Source: Novosphingobium sp. AP12 (GTDB lineage: Bacteria > Pseudomonadota > Alphaproteobacteria > Sphingomonadales > Sphingomonadaceae). From it: a DNA stretch of 64,000 nucleotides. Below are positions 1-7,723 of this stretch, in pieces; the stretch's first letter is position 1, and each line of letters opens with the position of its first letter. The notes below the pieces were generated by a model, which was not told where the DNA came from, did not search any database, and saw only the letters and a program-made list of their open reading frames with translations. The stretch is taken from contig NZ_AKKE01000121.1 of NCBI RefSeq assembly GCF_000281975.1, positions 1 to 64,000 of the forward strand, in the 5' to 3' direction. The position numbers and the translations under genes are program-made.

Positions 1-102
1 TGGCTTGCCCAGCTCGCCCGCCGCTCGGGCCGCGCGCTGCGCTGGAACGAGGATCGCACCCTTGCGCTCGGCGGCGGATTCGCGCAGGCGATCACGTCAT
101 GA
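1..102 (+). CDS. C-terminal end of ribonuclease E/G family protein (partial)
   Basis: Only the last 33 codons are in the window; the frame is open from base 1 to TGA at 100-102. The visible end (WLAQLARRSGR, then ALGGGFAQAITS) resembles the C-terminus of the short RNase E/G proteins of sphingomonads. The stop codon overlaps the ATG of yacG (ATGA), so the two are translationally coupled. In many alphaproteobacteria the order is maf-rng-yacG, which supports the call. No catalytic region is visible, so the identification rests on position and a short tail. Confidence 0.5.
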   Translation, partial: WLAQLARRSGRALRWNEDRTLALGGGFAQAITS

Positions 103-290
103 CGATATCCGGACGCAAGTGCCCCATCTGCGGCAAACCCCGCTCGGAAGAGCACACTCCCTTCTGCTCGAAGCGCTGCCGCGACCGCGATCTGCTCCAG
201 TGGCTGCAGGACGGCTATGCCCTGCCCGGTCCCCCGGCCGATCCGGACGTCGATCCCGACGCCTTTCCGGGCAATCCACAGGACGATTGA
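99..290 (+). CDS. yacG: YacG family zinc-binding protein (DNA gyrase inhibitor)
   Basis: This is a 63-residue protein with the four-cysteine zinc ribbon of YacG: CPICGKP near residue 8 and FCSKRCRDRDL near residue 22. The usual motif is CPxC-x(n)-PFCSxRC-x(2)-DL, followed by an acidic low-complexity tail, here PDVDPDAFPGNPQDD. The E. coli protein binds GyrB and inhibits gyrase; function here is by family. Length is typical (about 60-70 residues). It overlaps the preceding ribonuclease-like gene by 4 bases (ATGA), so it is probably expressed from that upstream promoter. Confidence 0.9.
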   Translation: MTISGRKCPICGKPRSEEHTPFCSKRCRDRDLLQWLQDGYALPGPPADPDVDPDAFPGNPQDD

Positions 291-330
291 AATTTCGCCC
301 CCTTATTGAAATATCATCGTCATTAGGGGG

Positions 331-359
331 TTGCCAAGGCGCGCCGCCTTCGTCATAGG
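331..359 (+). promoter_or_regulatory. Possible sigma-70-type promoter for tRNA-Phe
   Basis: TTGCCA (331-336) and CATAGG (354-359) are separated by 17 bases, about 50 bases upstream of the tRNA. The -35 matches TTGACA at five of six positions; the -10 matches only three of six. This is a weak call from hexamers and spacing alone. Confidence 0.3.
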
Positions 360-411
360 CCCGCTCCACCAACCGCTCGCCGGTCCTTTCGGGGGCCGCA
401 GCCGAAGCGAT

Positions 412-487
412 GCCCGGGTAGCTCAGTTGGTAGAGCATGCGACTGAAAATCGCAGTGTCGGCGGTTCGACCCCGTCCCCGGGCACCA
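412..487 (+). tRNA. tRNA-Phe (anticodon GAA)
   Basis: A 76-base cloverleaf can be folded by eye. The acceptor stem is GCCCGGG/CCCGGGC and the D-arm is GCTCAGTTGGTAGAGC. The anticodon arm is TGCGA-CTGAAAA-TCGCA with GAA at 445-447. The T-arm is GGCGG-TTCGACC-CCGTC with one G-U pair. Discriminator A at 484 is followed by an encoded CCA (485-487). GAA reads phenylalanine codons. It stands alone, with no other tRNA beside it. Confidence 0.97.
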
Positions 488-677
488 CTTTCCCTCCTCG
501 GTCACTCTTCTCCGCACGGCGGCAATTCGCCAGTCACCCGCCACGTCGGGCCGTGCATCGACGTCGGGATGGGCCATTTGACGCATGGTCGCAAATTGTC
601 GCACCTGCGAAATGTGCCCTTGCGAGGTTGCCGCATTGCTTCAATAGGACGAAGCAAGACCCAAGAAGGCGTGCGAA

Positions 678-1895
678 TTGAAAATCCTGTCCCCTAATGC
701 CCTCCGCGTGCGGCATCGCATGCGCTTGCCTCTGCTCTTGCTGGCAGTGGCAACCCTTTCTGCGTGCTCGGGCGAATCGGGCAAGGATCAGGGCGAGAAA
801 CCCGCCGCCGCCGTCGGCTACATCGTCGCGGCGACGAGCACCGTTCCCGTGGGCGTCACTCTCAGCGGCCGCACCGTGGCCTTCGAGACCTCCGAAGTCC
901 GCCCGCAGGTGACGGGCGTGATCCGCAAGCGCTTCTTCACCGAAGGCAGCCTGGTCAAGGCGGGACAGCCACTGTTCGAGATCGACCCGAGCCTCTACCG
1001 CGCCGCGGTGAACCAGGCGCAGGCGAACCTGTCCAGCGCCCGCGCCTCGGCCGAGGCCGCCTCCGTGAAGGCCGATCGCTACCGCCCGCTCGCGGACATG
1101 GAAGCCATCGCCAAGCAGGACTACACCGACGCCCTGTCCGAAGCGCGCGTCGCCAAGGCCGCGATCGCCCAGAATGCCGCGACGCTCGACACCGCGAAGA
1201 TCAACCTGCGCTTCACCACCGTCCCCGCGCCGATCAGCGGCCGCATCGGCCGGTCGCTGATCACCGTCGGCGCCCTCTCCAGCGCGACGCAGGCCGATCC
1301 GCTCGCGGTGATCCAGCGGATGGACCCGATCTACGTCGACATGCAGCAGTCCGCCAACGAACTCACCGCTCTGCGGCGCAGGCTGGCCGAAGGCGGCGTG
1401 CTTCCGGGTAGCACCGACGTGCGCCTGCAGCTCGACGGCGGCACGATGTATCCGCTGACGGGAACCGTCCAGTTTTCCGAAGTCACGGTCGACCAGACCA
1501 CCGGCACCGTCACCCTGCGCGCCCGTTTCCCCAATCCGGACGGCGCGCTGCTGCCCGGCATGTTCGTGACCGCCATGTTCAACCAGGCGTCCGATCCCAA
1601 CGCGATGCTGATCCCGCAGAACGCCGTCCAGCGCGACTTCGATGGAAGCGCCTACGTCATGCTGGCGGGAGCGGACGGCAAGGCCGTGCGCCGCAAGGTC
1701 ACCGCCGAGCGCACTTACGGTGCCAGCGCGGTCGTCACCGGCGGCCTCAGGAAGGGCGACAAGGTCATCGTCCAGGGACTGAACGGCCTGCGCCAGGGCG
1801 CGGCCATCAGGGCCGTCCCCAGCACTTCCGAGCAGCAGGTAGCTCCTCCGAAGGGCGACCAGGCCGCTGGCGGCGCCGCGAAGAAGGGCGGCTGA
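678..1895 (+). CDS. RND efflux system periplasmic adaptor (MexA/AcrA family) lipoprotein
   Basis: This 405-residue membrane-fusion protein links the inner-membrane pump to the outer-membrane channel. A lipoprotein signal ends in the lipobox LSAC (Cys30). It is followed by a split lipoyl/barrel-sandwich domain (VRPQVTGVIRKRFFTEGSLVKAGQPL near residues 75-95 and PAPISGRIGRS near 185), an intervening coiled-coil hairpin (about 105-170) and C-terminal beta-barrel and membrane-proximal regions. The TTG start has AAGAAGG at 663-669, 8 bases upstream. An in-frame ATG at 720 would still keep the signal peptide but lacks a clear ribosome binding site. It is first in a three-gene operon. No TetR-type repressor lies next to it, unlike many mexAB-type loci. 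Confidence 0.93.
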   Translation: MKILSPNALRVRHRMRLPLLLLAVATLSACSGESGKDQGEKPAAAVGYIVAATSTVPVGVTLSGRTVAFETSEVRPQVTGVIRKRFFTEGSLVKAGQPLFEIDPSLYRAAVNQAQANLSSARASAEAASVKADRYRPLADMEAIAKQDYTDALSEARVAKAAIAQNAATLDTAKINLRFTTVPAPISGRIGRSLITVGALSSATQADPLAVIQRMDPIYVDMQQSANELTALRRRLAEGGVLPGSTDVRLQLDGGTMYPLTGTVQFSEVTVDQTTGTVTLRARFPNPDGALLPGMFVTAMFNQASDPNAMLIPQNAVQRDFDGSAYVMLAGADGKAVRRKVTAERTYGASAVVTGGLRKGDKVIVQGLNGLRQGAAIRAVPSTSEQQVAPPKGDQAAGGAAKKGG

Positions 1896-1902
1896 CCCTT
1901 AC

Positions 1903-4900
1903 ATGTCGCGGATATTCATCGACCGTCCGATCTTCGCCTGGGTGCTGGCGATCATCGTCATGCTCGCGGGCCTCGGCGCGCTCAACTTCCTGCCCAACGA
2001 GCAATACCCCGACATCGCGCCGACCCAGGTCAACATCCGCGCGAACTACCAGGGCGCCTCGGCCCAGACGATCGAGAATTCGGTCACCCAGATCATCGAG
2101 CAGCAGCTGACCGGCATCGACGGCCTGCTGTACTTCAGCTCCTCGTCGAGCAACCGCGGCCAGGCCAGCATCAGCGCCGTCTTCGCCAAGGGCACCGACC
2201 CCGACATCGCGCAGGTCCAGGTCCAGAACAAGGTGCAGTCGGCTCTCCCCCGCCTGCCCCAGACGGTGCAGGCGCAGGGCGTCACCGTCACCAAGTCGAA
2301 CCCCGACCAGCTCCTGCTCGTCGCGGTCTACGACGAAACCGACACCCGATCGAACCAGGACGTGTCGGATTACCTGACCTCGAACATCCAGGACCCGCTC
2401 TCGCGCGTGCAGGGCGTCGGCGACGTCAACGTGTTCGGCGCACCGCACGCGATGCGCATCTGGCTCGACCCGCGCAAGCTCGCGGCGGTTGCACTGATGC
2501 CGAGCGACGTGACTTCCGCGATCACCGCGCAGAACACCGAGGTCGCCGCCGGCGAAGTGGGCGGGTTGCCCGCACCGGCTGACCAGGCGATCAACGCCGT
2601 CGTCACCGCCGGATCGCGCCTGCAGACCGAGGCGCAGTTCCGCAACATCGTCCTCAAGACGAACCCCGACGGCTCCACCGTGACCATCGGCGATGTTGCC
2701 CGCGTGGAGATCGGCGCGGAGAACTACAGCTCGGTCAGCCGCGTCAACGGCCATCCGGGCGCGGGCATCTCGATATCGCTGTCCCCGGGCGCCGACGCGC
2801 TCGCCACCGCCGAGGCCGTGAAGGCCAAAGTCCAGGCGCTGGCGACCGACTTTCCCGACGGGGTGAAGTACATCTACGGCAGCGATTCCACCGAATTCAT
2901 CAAGCTCTCGGTCGAGGAGGTAGAAAAGGCGCTGTTCGAGGCGATCGTCCTCGTCGTGATCGTCATGTTCGTGTTCCTGCAAAGCTGGCGCGCCACGCTG
3001 ATCCCCGCGATCGCGGTCCCGGTCGTGCTGCTGGGCACTTTCGCGATCTTCTACATCGCCGGATTCTCGATCAACACGCTGACACTGTTCGGGCTCGTTC
3101 TCGCCATCGGCCTGCTCGTCGACGACGCCATCGTCGTGGTCGAGAACGTCGAGCGCCTGCTGGAAGAAAATCCCGGCATGTCCCCGCGCGAAGCGACCAT
3201 CAGGTCGATGGAGGAAATCCAGACCGCGCTCATCGCGATCGCCCTGGTCCTCTCGGCGGTGTTCCTGCCGATGGCGTTCTTCGGCGGCTCGACGGGCGTC
3301 ATCTACCGTCAGTTCTCGCTGACCATCGTCGCGGCCATGGTGCTCTCGGTGCTCGTCGCGCTGATCCTCAGCCCGGCGCTCACCGCGACCCTACTCAAGC
3401 CCAAGGTGCCCGAACACGAGCGCGAACCCAACTGGATCGAGCGCAAGCTCCCCTGGCTGGCGCGCGGGTGGGAGAAGTTCCACGTCTGGTTCAACACCGG
3501 CTTCGAGCGCATCACCGACTCCTACGGCCGCCAGGTCGAACGCGTGGTCGAACACAAGTGGCGCTGGCTGGGACTGTTCGCGATCACCTGCGTCGCCACC
3601 TTCTTCATGTTCCAGCGCCTGCCCACCGGCTTCCTCCCCAACGAGGACCAGGGCAACATCATGATCCAGTGGCGCCTCCCCGCGGGCACGCCGCGCGCGC
3701 GCACGGAGGAAGTGCAGCGCCAGGTCGAGAAGTACTTCATGACCTACGAAAAGAACAATTTCGCGGGCATGTTCACGATCTCCGGCGGCGGCCAGGGCGC
3801 GGCCGGCCAGAACAGCGGCCAGGGTTTCGTCAATCTCACCGACTGGTCGCAGCGCACCGATTCCAAGGACAGCGCCGACGCCATCGTCAAGCGCGCTGCC
3901 GGTGCGTTCCGTAACCTGCGCGACGCACAGGTATTCGCTCTCGTGCCCGGCTCGGTGCGCGGCCTGGGCACGTCCTCCGGCTTCACCCTGGAGCTTCAGA
4001 ACGCCAATGCGCTGAGCACCGACAAGTTCGCCGAGGCCCGCGACAAGCTGCTCGCTGCCGCCAACGGCAACCCGCAGCTCTCGGGCGTTCGCCTGAGCAA
4101 CCTGCCCGACGTGTCGACCCTCAAGATCGACACGAACACCCGCGCGCTCACGGCCTACGGTCTGACCCCGGCGAACGTGAACTCGACGCTGTCCACGGCC
4201 TGGGGCGGCTCCTACGTCAACGACTTCATCGACAAGGGCCGTGTCAAGCGCGTCTACGTGCAGGGCGACGCCCAGTTCCGTTCGCGACCCGAGGACCTCG
4301 CACAGTGGTTCGTGCGCGGCTCGGGGGGCCAGATGGCGCCGTTCTCGGCGTTCTCGACGATCGGCTGGTCCACCGCGCCCAGTTCGACCTCGCGCTTCAA
4401 CGGGCTGCCGGCGTTCGAGTTTTCGGGTGACGCGGCATCGGGCGTCAGCTCGGGCACGGCGATGAACGTCATGGAGCAGCTCGCCTCCGACATTCCCGGT
4501 GTCAGCGTTGCGTGGGCTGGTTCCTCCTATCAGGAGCGGCTGTCATCGGGTCAGGGCCCGGTGCTTTACGCCCTGTCGCTGCTCGTGGTGTTCCTGTGCC
4601 TCGCCGCGCTCTACGAGAGCTGGTCGATCCCGGTCGCCGTCATCCTCGTCATTCCGCTCGGCCTGCTGGGCGCGATCGCCTTCGTGACGCTGCGGGGGCT
4701 CGAGAACGACGTCTATCTCCAGATCGGCCTGCTGACCACGATGGGTCTCGCCGCCAAGAACGCGATCCTCATGATCGAGTTCGCCGAACAGGCCGAGCGG
4801 CAAGGCAAGCGCGTCATCGACGCCGCGCTAGAAGCCGCGCGCATCCGCCTCCGCCCGATCCTGATGACCAGCTTCGCGTTCATCTTCGGCGTGTTGCCGC

Positions 4901-5103
4901 TGGCGATGGCGACCGGAGCGGGCGCCAACAGCCGCGTCGCCATCGGCACCGCGGTCGTCGGCGGCATGCTCACCGCGACGCTGCTGGCGATCTTCTACAT
5001 CCCGCTGTTCTTCGTGATCGTGCGCCGAAGCGTGCGCGACGGTCTCGCGAAGGCCCGCGAGAAGCTGCGCGAACGCCGTGAGCGTTCGGGAGACCCCGCA
5101 TGA
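1903..5103 (+). CDS. RND efflux pump inner-membrane transporter (AcrB/MexB, HAE-1 family)
   Basis: At 1066 residues this is full length for the HAE-1 family of proton-driven drug pumps. It begins with the canonical MSRIFIDRPIFAWVLAI first helix. Asp407-Asp408 in LLVDDAIVVVENVE are the TM4 proton-relay pair, at the same numbering as in AcrB. A lysine near 952 (GLAAKNAIL) corresponds to the TM10 relay lysine. Two large periplasmic loops between TM1-2 and TM7-8 carry the porter and docking domains. It starts 7 bases after the adaptor gene and overlaps the channel gene by 4 bases (ATGA at 5100-5103), so the three proteins are made from one transcript. Substrates cannot be inferred. Confidence 0.97.
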   Translation: MSRIFIDRPIFAWVLAIIVMLAGLGALNFLPNEQYPDIAPTQVNIRANYQGASAQTIENSVTQIIEQQLTGIDGLLYFSSSSSNRGQASISAVFAKGTDPDIAQVQVQNKVQSALPRLPQTVQAQGVTVTKSNPDQLLLVAVYDETDTRSNQDVSDYLTSNIQDPLSRVQGVGDVNVFGAPHAMRIWLDPRKLAAVALMPSDVTSAITAQNTEVAAGEVGGLPAPADQAINAVVTAGSRLQTEAQFRNIVLKTNPDGSTVTIGDVARVEIGAENYSSVSRVNGHPGAGISISLSPGADALATAEAVKAKVQALATDFPDGVKYIYGSDSTEFIKLSVEEVEKALFEAIVLVVIVMFVFLQSWRATLIPAIAVPVVLLGTFAIFYIAGFSINTLTLFGLVLAIGLLVDDAIVVVENVERLLEENPGMSPREATIRSMEEIQTALIAIALVLSAVFLPMAFFGGSTGVIYRQFSLTIVAAMVLSVLVALILSPALTATLLKPKVPEHEREPNWIERKLPWLARGWEKFHVWFNTGFERITDSYGRQVERVVEHKWRWLGLFAITCVATFFMFQRLPTGFLPNEDQGNIMIQWRLPAGTPRARTEEVQRQVEKYFMTYEKNNFAGMFTISGGGQGAAGQNSGQGFVNLTDWSQRTDSKDSADAIVKRAAGAFRNLRDAQVFALVPGSVRGLGTSSGFTLELQNANALSTDKFAEARDKLLAAANGNPQLSGVRLSNLPDVSTLKIDTNTRALTAYGLTPANVNSTLSTAWGGSYVNDFIDKGRVKRVYVQGDAQFRSRPEDLAQWFVRGSGGQMAPFSAFSTIGWSTAPSSTSRFNGLPAFEFSGDAASGVSSGTAMNVMEQLASDIPGVSVAWAGSSYQERLSSGQGPVLYALSLLVVFLCLAALYESWSIPVAVILVIPLGLLGAIAFVTLRGLENDVYLQIGLLTTMGLAAKNAILMIEFAEQAERQGKRVIDAALEAARIRLRPILMTSFAFIFGVLPLAMATGAGANSRVAIGTAVVGGMLTATLLAIFYIPLFFVIVRRSVRDGLAKAREKLRERRERSGDPA

Positions 5104-6515
5104 ACCGCATTTCGCGGCTGCTGACCGCAGTGCTCCCCGCCCTCGCCCTGGGCGCCTGTTCGCTCGCGCCCAAGTACGTCGCCCCGACCCCGCCGGTGCC
5201 GACGTCCTGGCCGGTCGGCGATGCGTACCTGACGCAGAGTGAAGCCTCGCTGCCGCTGGTGTCCTACGAGGACGTGTTCCGCGATCCTCGCCTGCAGGCG
5301 CTGGTCGAGCAGGCGCTGGCGAACAACCGCGACCTGCGCGTCGCGGCCGCCAACCTCGCCGCGGCGCGCGCGCAGGTCCGTGTCACGCGGGCCAACCAGT
5401 TCCCCGCAGTGGGCGTGAGCGGCTCGGCCACCGACAACGAAACCGGCGGCGGTTTCGGCCAGAACGGCATGAACTATTCGTTGCAGGGCGGTATCTCGAG
5501 CTTCGAGATCGACCTGTTCGGCAGGCTCGCCAACGCCACGCAGGCCCAGCGCGATACCGCGTTGGCCACCGAAGCCGCAGCGCGCACGGTACGGCTCGGC
5601 CTCGTCGCCGACCTCGCGCTGGCCTGGGCGACATACGCCGCCGATCGCGATCTGCTGGCGATAGCCCAGTCCACCGCCGCGATCTCGATGGACACCGTGC
5701 GCCTTTCGACCGCCCGCCTCAAGGGCGGGGTCGCGCCGCGCACCGAACTGCGGCAGGCCGAGCAGGTGCTGGAAACCGCCAATGGCGACGTCGCCTCGCA
5801 GAAAGCGCTGCTGGCGCAGGACATCAACGCCATCCGCCTGCTGGTCGGCGCCGATTTCGACCAGTCGCTGCTCCCTGCCGGTATCGATGAGGTCAATGCG
5901 AGCCTGTCAAAATTGCCCGCCGGCATGGACACCCAGGTCCTCCTGCGCCGCCCCGACGTGGTGCAGGCCGAATACGAACTGCGCGCCGCCAACGCCGACA
6001 TCGGTGTCGCCCGGGCAGAGCTGTTCCCCACGATCTCGCTGAGCGCGCTGATCGGTTTTGCCAGCACCTCGATCTCCTCGCTGTTCGACGGCGCTTCGCG
6101 CACGACGACGCTGGGCGCCGATGGCAGCTGGTCGATCTTCAACGCCGGCGGCCGCACCGCCAACGTCGAGGTCAGCAAGGCCCAACGCGACGCCGCGTTG
6201 GCGACCTACGAAAAGGCGATCCAGAGCGCGTTCAGCGAAGTGGCCGACGCGCTCGCCGATCAGGGCACTCTCACCGAGCGCCTGCGCGCGGCATCGGCGT
6301 TCACCTCGGCCGCGCAGGATACTGCGCGGCTTACCGAGGCGACTTACCGCCGCGGCATCGCCAGCTCGCTCGACAACCTCGACGCCCAGCGCAGCCTTTA
6401 TTCGGCGCGCCAGGCCGAGATCGCCGTGCGACTACAACAGGCCGGCAACCGTGTCGCATTGTACCGCGCGCTCGGCGGCGACCAGGCCACGGCGCCGGCG
6501 GACCGCCCTCGGTAA
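5100..6515 (+). CDS. RND efflux outer-membrane channel lipoprotein (OprM/NodT family)
   Basis: This 471-residue TolC-like outer-membrane factor has a lipoprotein signal ending in LGAC (Cys20), then SLAPKYVAPTPPVP, the usual start of OprM/NodT proteins. Two duplicated OEP repeats follow. The first includes FEIDLFGRL, typical of the beta-strand/helix boundary, and the second includes RRPDVVQAEYELRAANADIGVARAELFPTISL in shorter pieces. It would form the trimeric outlet for the pump encoded immediately upstream and overlaps that gene by ATGA. It ends the operon; a strong hairpin follows. Confidence 0.95.
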   Translation: MNRISRLLTAVLPALALGACSLAPKYVAPTPPVPTSWPVGDAYLTQSEASLPLVSYEDVFRDPRLQALVEQALANNRDLRVAAANLAAARAQVRVTRANQFPAVGVSGSATDNETGGGFGQNGMNYSLQGGISSFEIDLFGRLANATQAQRDTALATEAAARTVRLGLVADLALAWATYAADRDLLAIAQSTAAISMDTVRLSTARLKGGVAPRTELRQAEQVLETANGDVASQKALLAQDINAIRLLVGADFDQSLLPAGIDEVNASLSKLPAGMDTQVLLRRPDVVQAEYELRAANADIGVARAELFPTISLSALIGFASTSISSLFDGASRTTTLGADGSWSIFNAGGRTANVEVSKAQRDAALATYEKAIQSAFSEVADALADQGTLTERLRAASAFTSAAQDTARLTEATYRRGIASSLDNLDAQRSLYSARQAEIAVRLQQAGNRVALYRALGGDQATAPADRPR

Positions 6516-6516
6516 C

Positions 6517-6545
6517 AGACGTCCCTGGCCCGGCCGGGGACGTCT
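6517..6545. terminator. Hairpin between convergent genes, probable bidirectional terminator
   Basis: A perfect 9-bp stem AGACGTCCC (6517-6525) / GGGACGTCT (6537-6545) with an 11-base GC loop lies between the stop of the efflux operon and the stop of the convergent gene. There is no T-run on either side, so termination strength is uncertain. Confidence 0.5.
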
Positions 6546-6552
6546 TCGCGCT

Positions 6553-7596
6553 TCAACCGTAGAGCGGCACGATCTGCGGCAGATCCACGGTGGTGCGGAT
6601 GCCCGGCGCGGCGGCACAGACGGCCGGGATCGCGTTGATCGGCCGGTGCGCCGTCAGCCCCGGTGTATAGGCCGCGTAGTCCTCTTCCGAGACCGGGAAG
6701 TAGATATCGACCTTCACCGGCGTGTCGCCCTCGGTAGTGATGCGCCAGCCGGATTCGCGCAGCGCCCAGTCATGCTCGATATCGGCGGTCACGTACCAGT
6801 TCGCGCGGAAGCGCAGGACGGCACGGCCCTTATGTTTGCAGGTGATCGTGGTACGCATGGCGCCCACCGTGCCCGCCGGGACCTTGCCCGCCGCAATGTC
6901 GAGGTCCTGCTTCGTGGGTGACAGTTCGCCCACCGCCTCGATCTCGTCGCAAGGCAGGCCGATGGCCTCGGCGATCTGCGAGAGCGAGCTGCCGAAGTCA
7001 CCCTTGAGATGCTCTGCGCGGCGCTGGTCGAACGGGGCCATGGGCGCGGCGAAGCCCATGATGTGAAACAGCATGTCGGGCGAATTGCGGCTGGACACAT
7101 CGGCGTATTCGTCGATCGTCAGCAGCCCGTGCTCGCGCTGGAGCGAGAGCAGCGGGATCGCCAGCGCTTCGGTGACGAAGCCGGGGCTCGAGCCGGTCGA
7201 GTATATGGAGGTGCCTCCCTTGGCACAGGCTTCCTCGATGCGTGCACGTCTGGCGGCGTCCATCATCGGCGGGTAGTGGAAGTCGCCGCGCGTGGTGACC
7301 ACGTTCTTGCCCGAGGCAAGCAATGCGCAAAGCGCGTCGTAGTCGGTGCCTTGCGGCATGAACAGCACGCAGTCGGCATCGAGCGCGACGATCTCGTCGA
7401 GCGAGTTGGTCGCCTTGACGCCCGTATCGCCGCCGGTGCCGGCCAGTTCGCCCGCATCCTTGCCGACTTTGTCCGGCGAACTGACCCATAGACCGACCAG
7501 TTCCATCCGAGGATGCTCGATCACCGTGCGCAGCGCGCGGCTGCCGACGTTGCCGGTCGCCCACTGGACGACGCGCCAGGTCTTGTCTTGCGCCAT
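6553..7596 (-). CDS. DapB-like NAD(P)-dependent oxidoreductase family protein
   Basis: This is a 347-residue protein with an N-terminal Rossmann motif (VVQWATGNVGSRALRTV, residues about 9-25), as in the dihydrodipicolinate-reductase-like proteins common in mycobacteria and sphingomonads. These differ from true DapB in length (DapB is about 250-270) and in the C-terminal half; related enzymes include 2,4-diaminopentanoate dehydrogenase. The true substrate is unknown. The ATG at 7596 is chosen over an in-frame ATG at 7617 because GGGAG lies 7 bases upstream of it. It lies downstream of the TonB receptor on the same strand and may work with the catabolic genes further right; that link is inference. 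Confidence 0.75.
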   Translation of the reverse strand: MAQDKTWRVVQWATGNVGSRALRTVIEHPRMELVGLWVSSPDKVGKDAGELAGTGGDTGVKATNSLDEIVALDADCVLFMPQGTDYDALCALLASGKNVVTTRGDFHYPPMMDAARRARIEEACAKGGTSIYSTGSSPGFVTEALAIPLLSLQREHGLLTIDEYADVSSRNSPDMLFHIMGFAAPMAPFDQRRAEHLKGDFGSSLSQIAEAIGLPCDEIEAVGELSPTKQDLDIAAGKVPAGTVGAMRTTITCKHKGRAVLRFRANWYVTADIEHDWALRESGWRITTEGDTPVKVDIYFPVSEEDYAAYTPGLTAHRPINAIPAVCAAAPGIRTTVDLPQIVPLYG

Positions 7597-7623
7597 GTGC
7601 TCTCTCCCTTTTCCCATACGACA

Positions 7624-7653
7624 AGCGCCGCGCCGGGCGTCCCGGGCGGCGCT
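7624..7653 (-). terminator. GC-rich hairpin after the TonB receptor gene
   Basis: Arms AGCGCCGC (7624-7631) and GCGGCGCT (7646-7653) form a perfect 8-bp stem with a 14-base loop, between the receptor stop and the next minus-strand start. There is no clear T-run, so it could be a terminator or attenuate read-through. Confidence 0.4.
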
Positions 7654-7723
7654 GCCTTTGCGTCATTTGCTCAAGCGCGCCGACGCCGGGCAATCCCCGC
7701 GTGGGAACGCCCGGTGCGGCACC

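Noticed and set aside
6553..7596. Authentic dapB (lysine biosynthesis)
   Set aside because: The protein is about 80 residues too long and lacks the DapB catalytic His-His-Lys segment; only the Rossmann half is alike.
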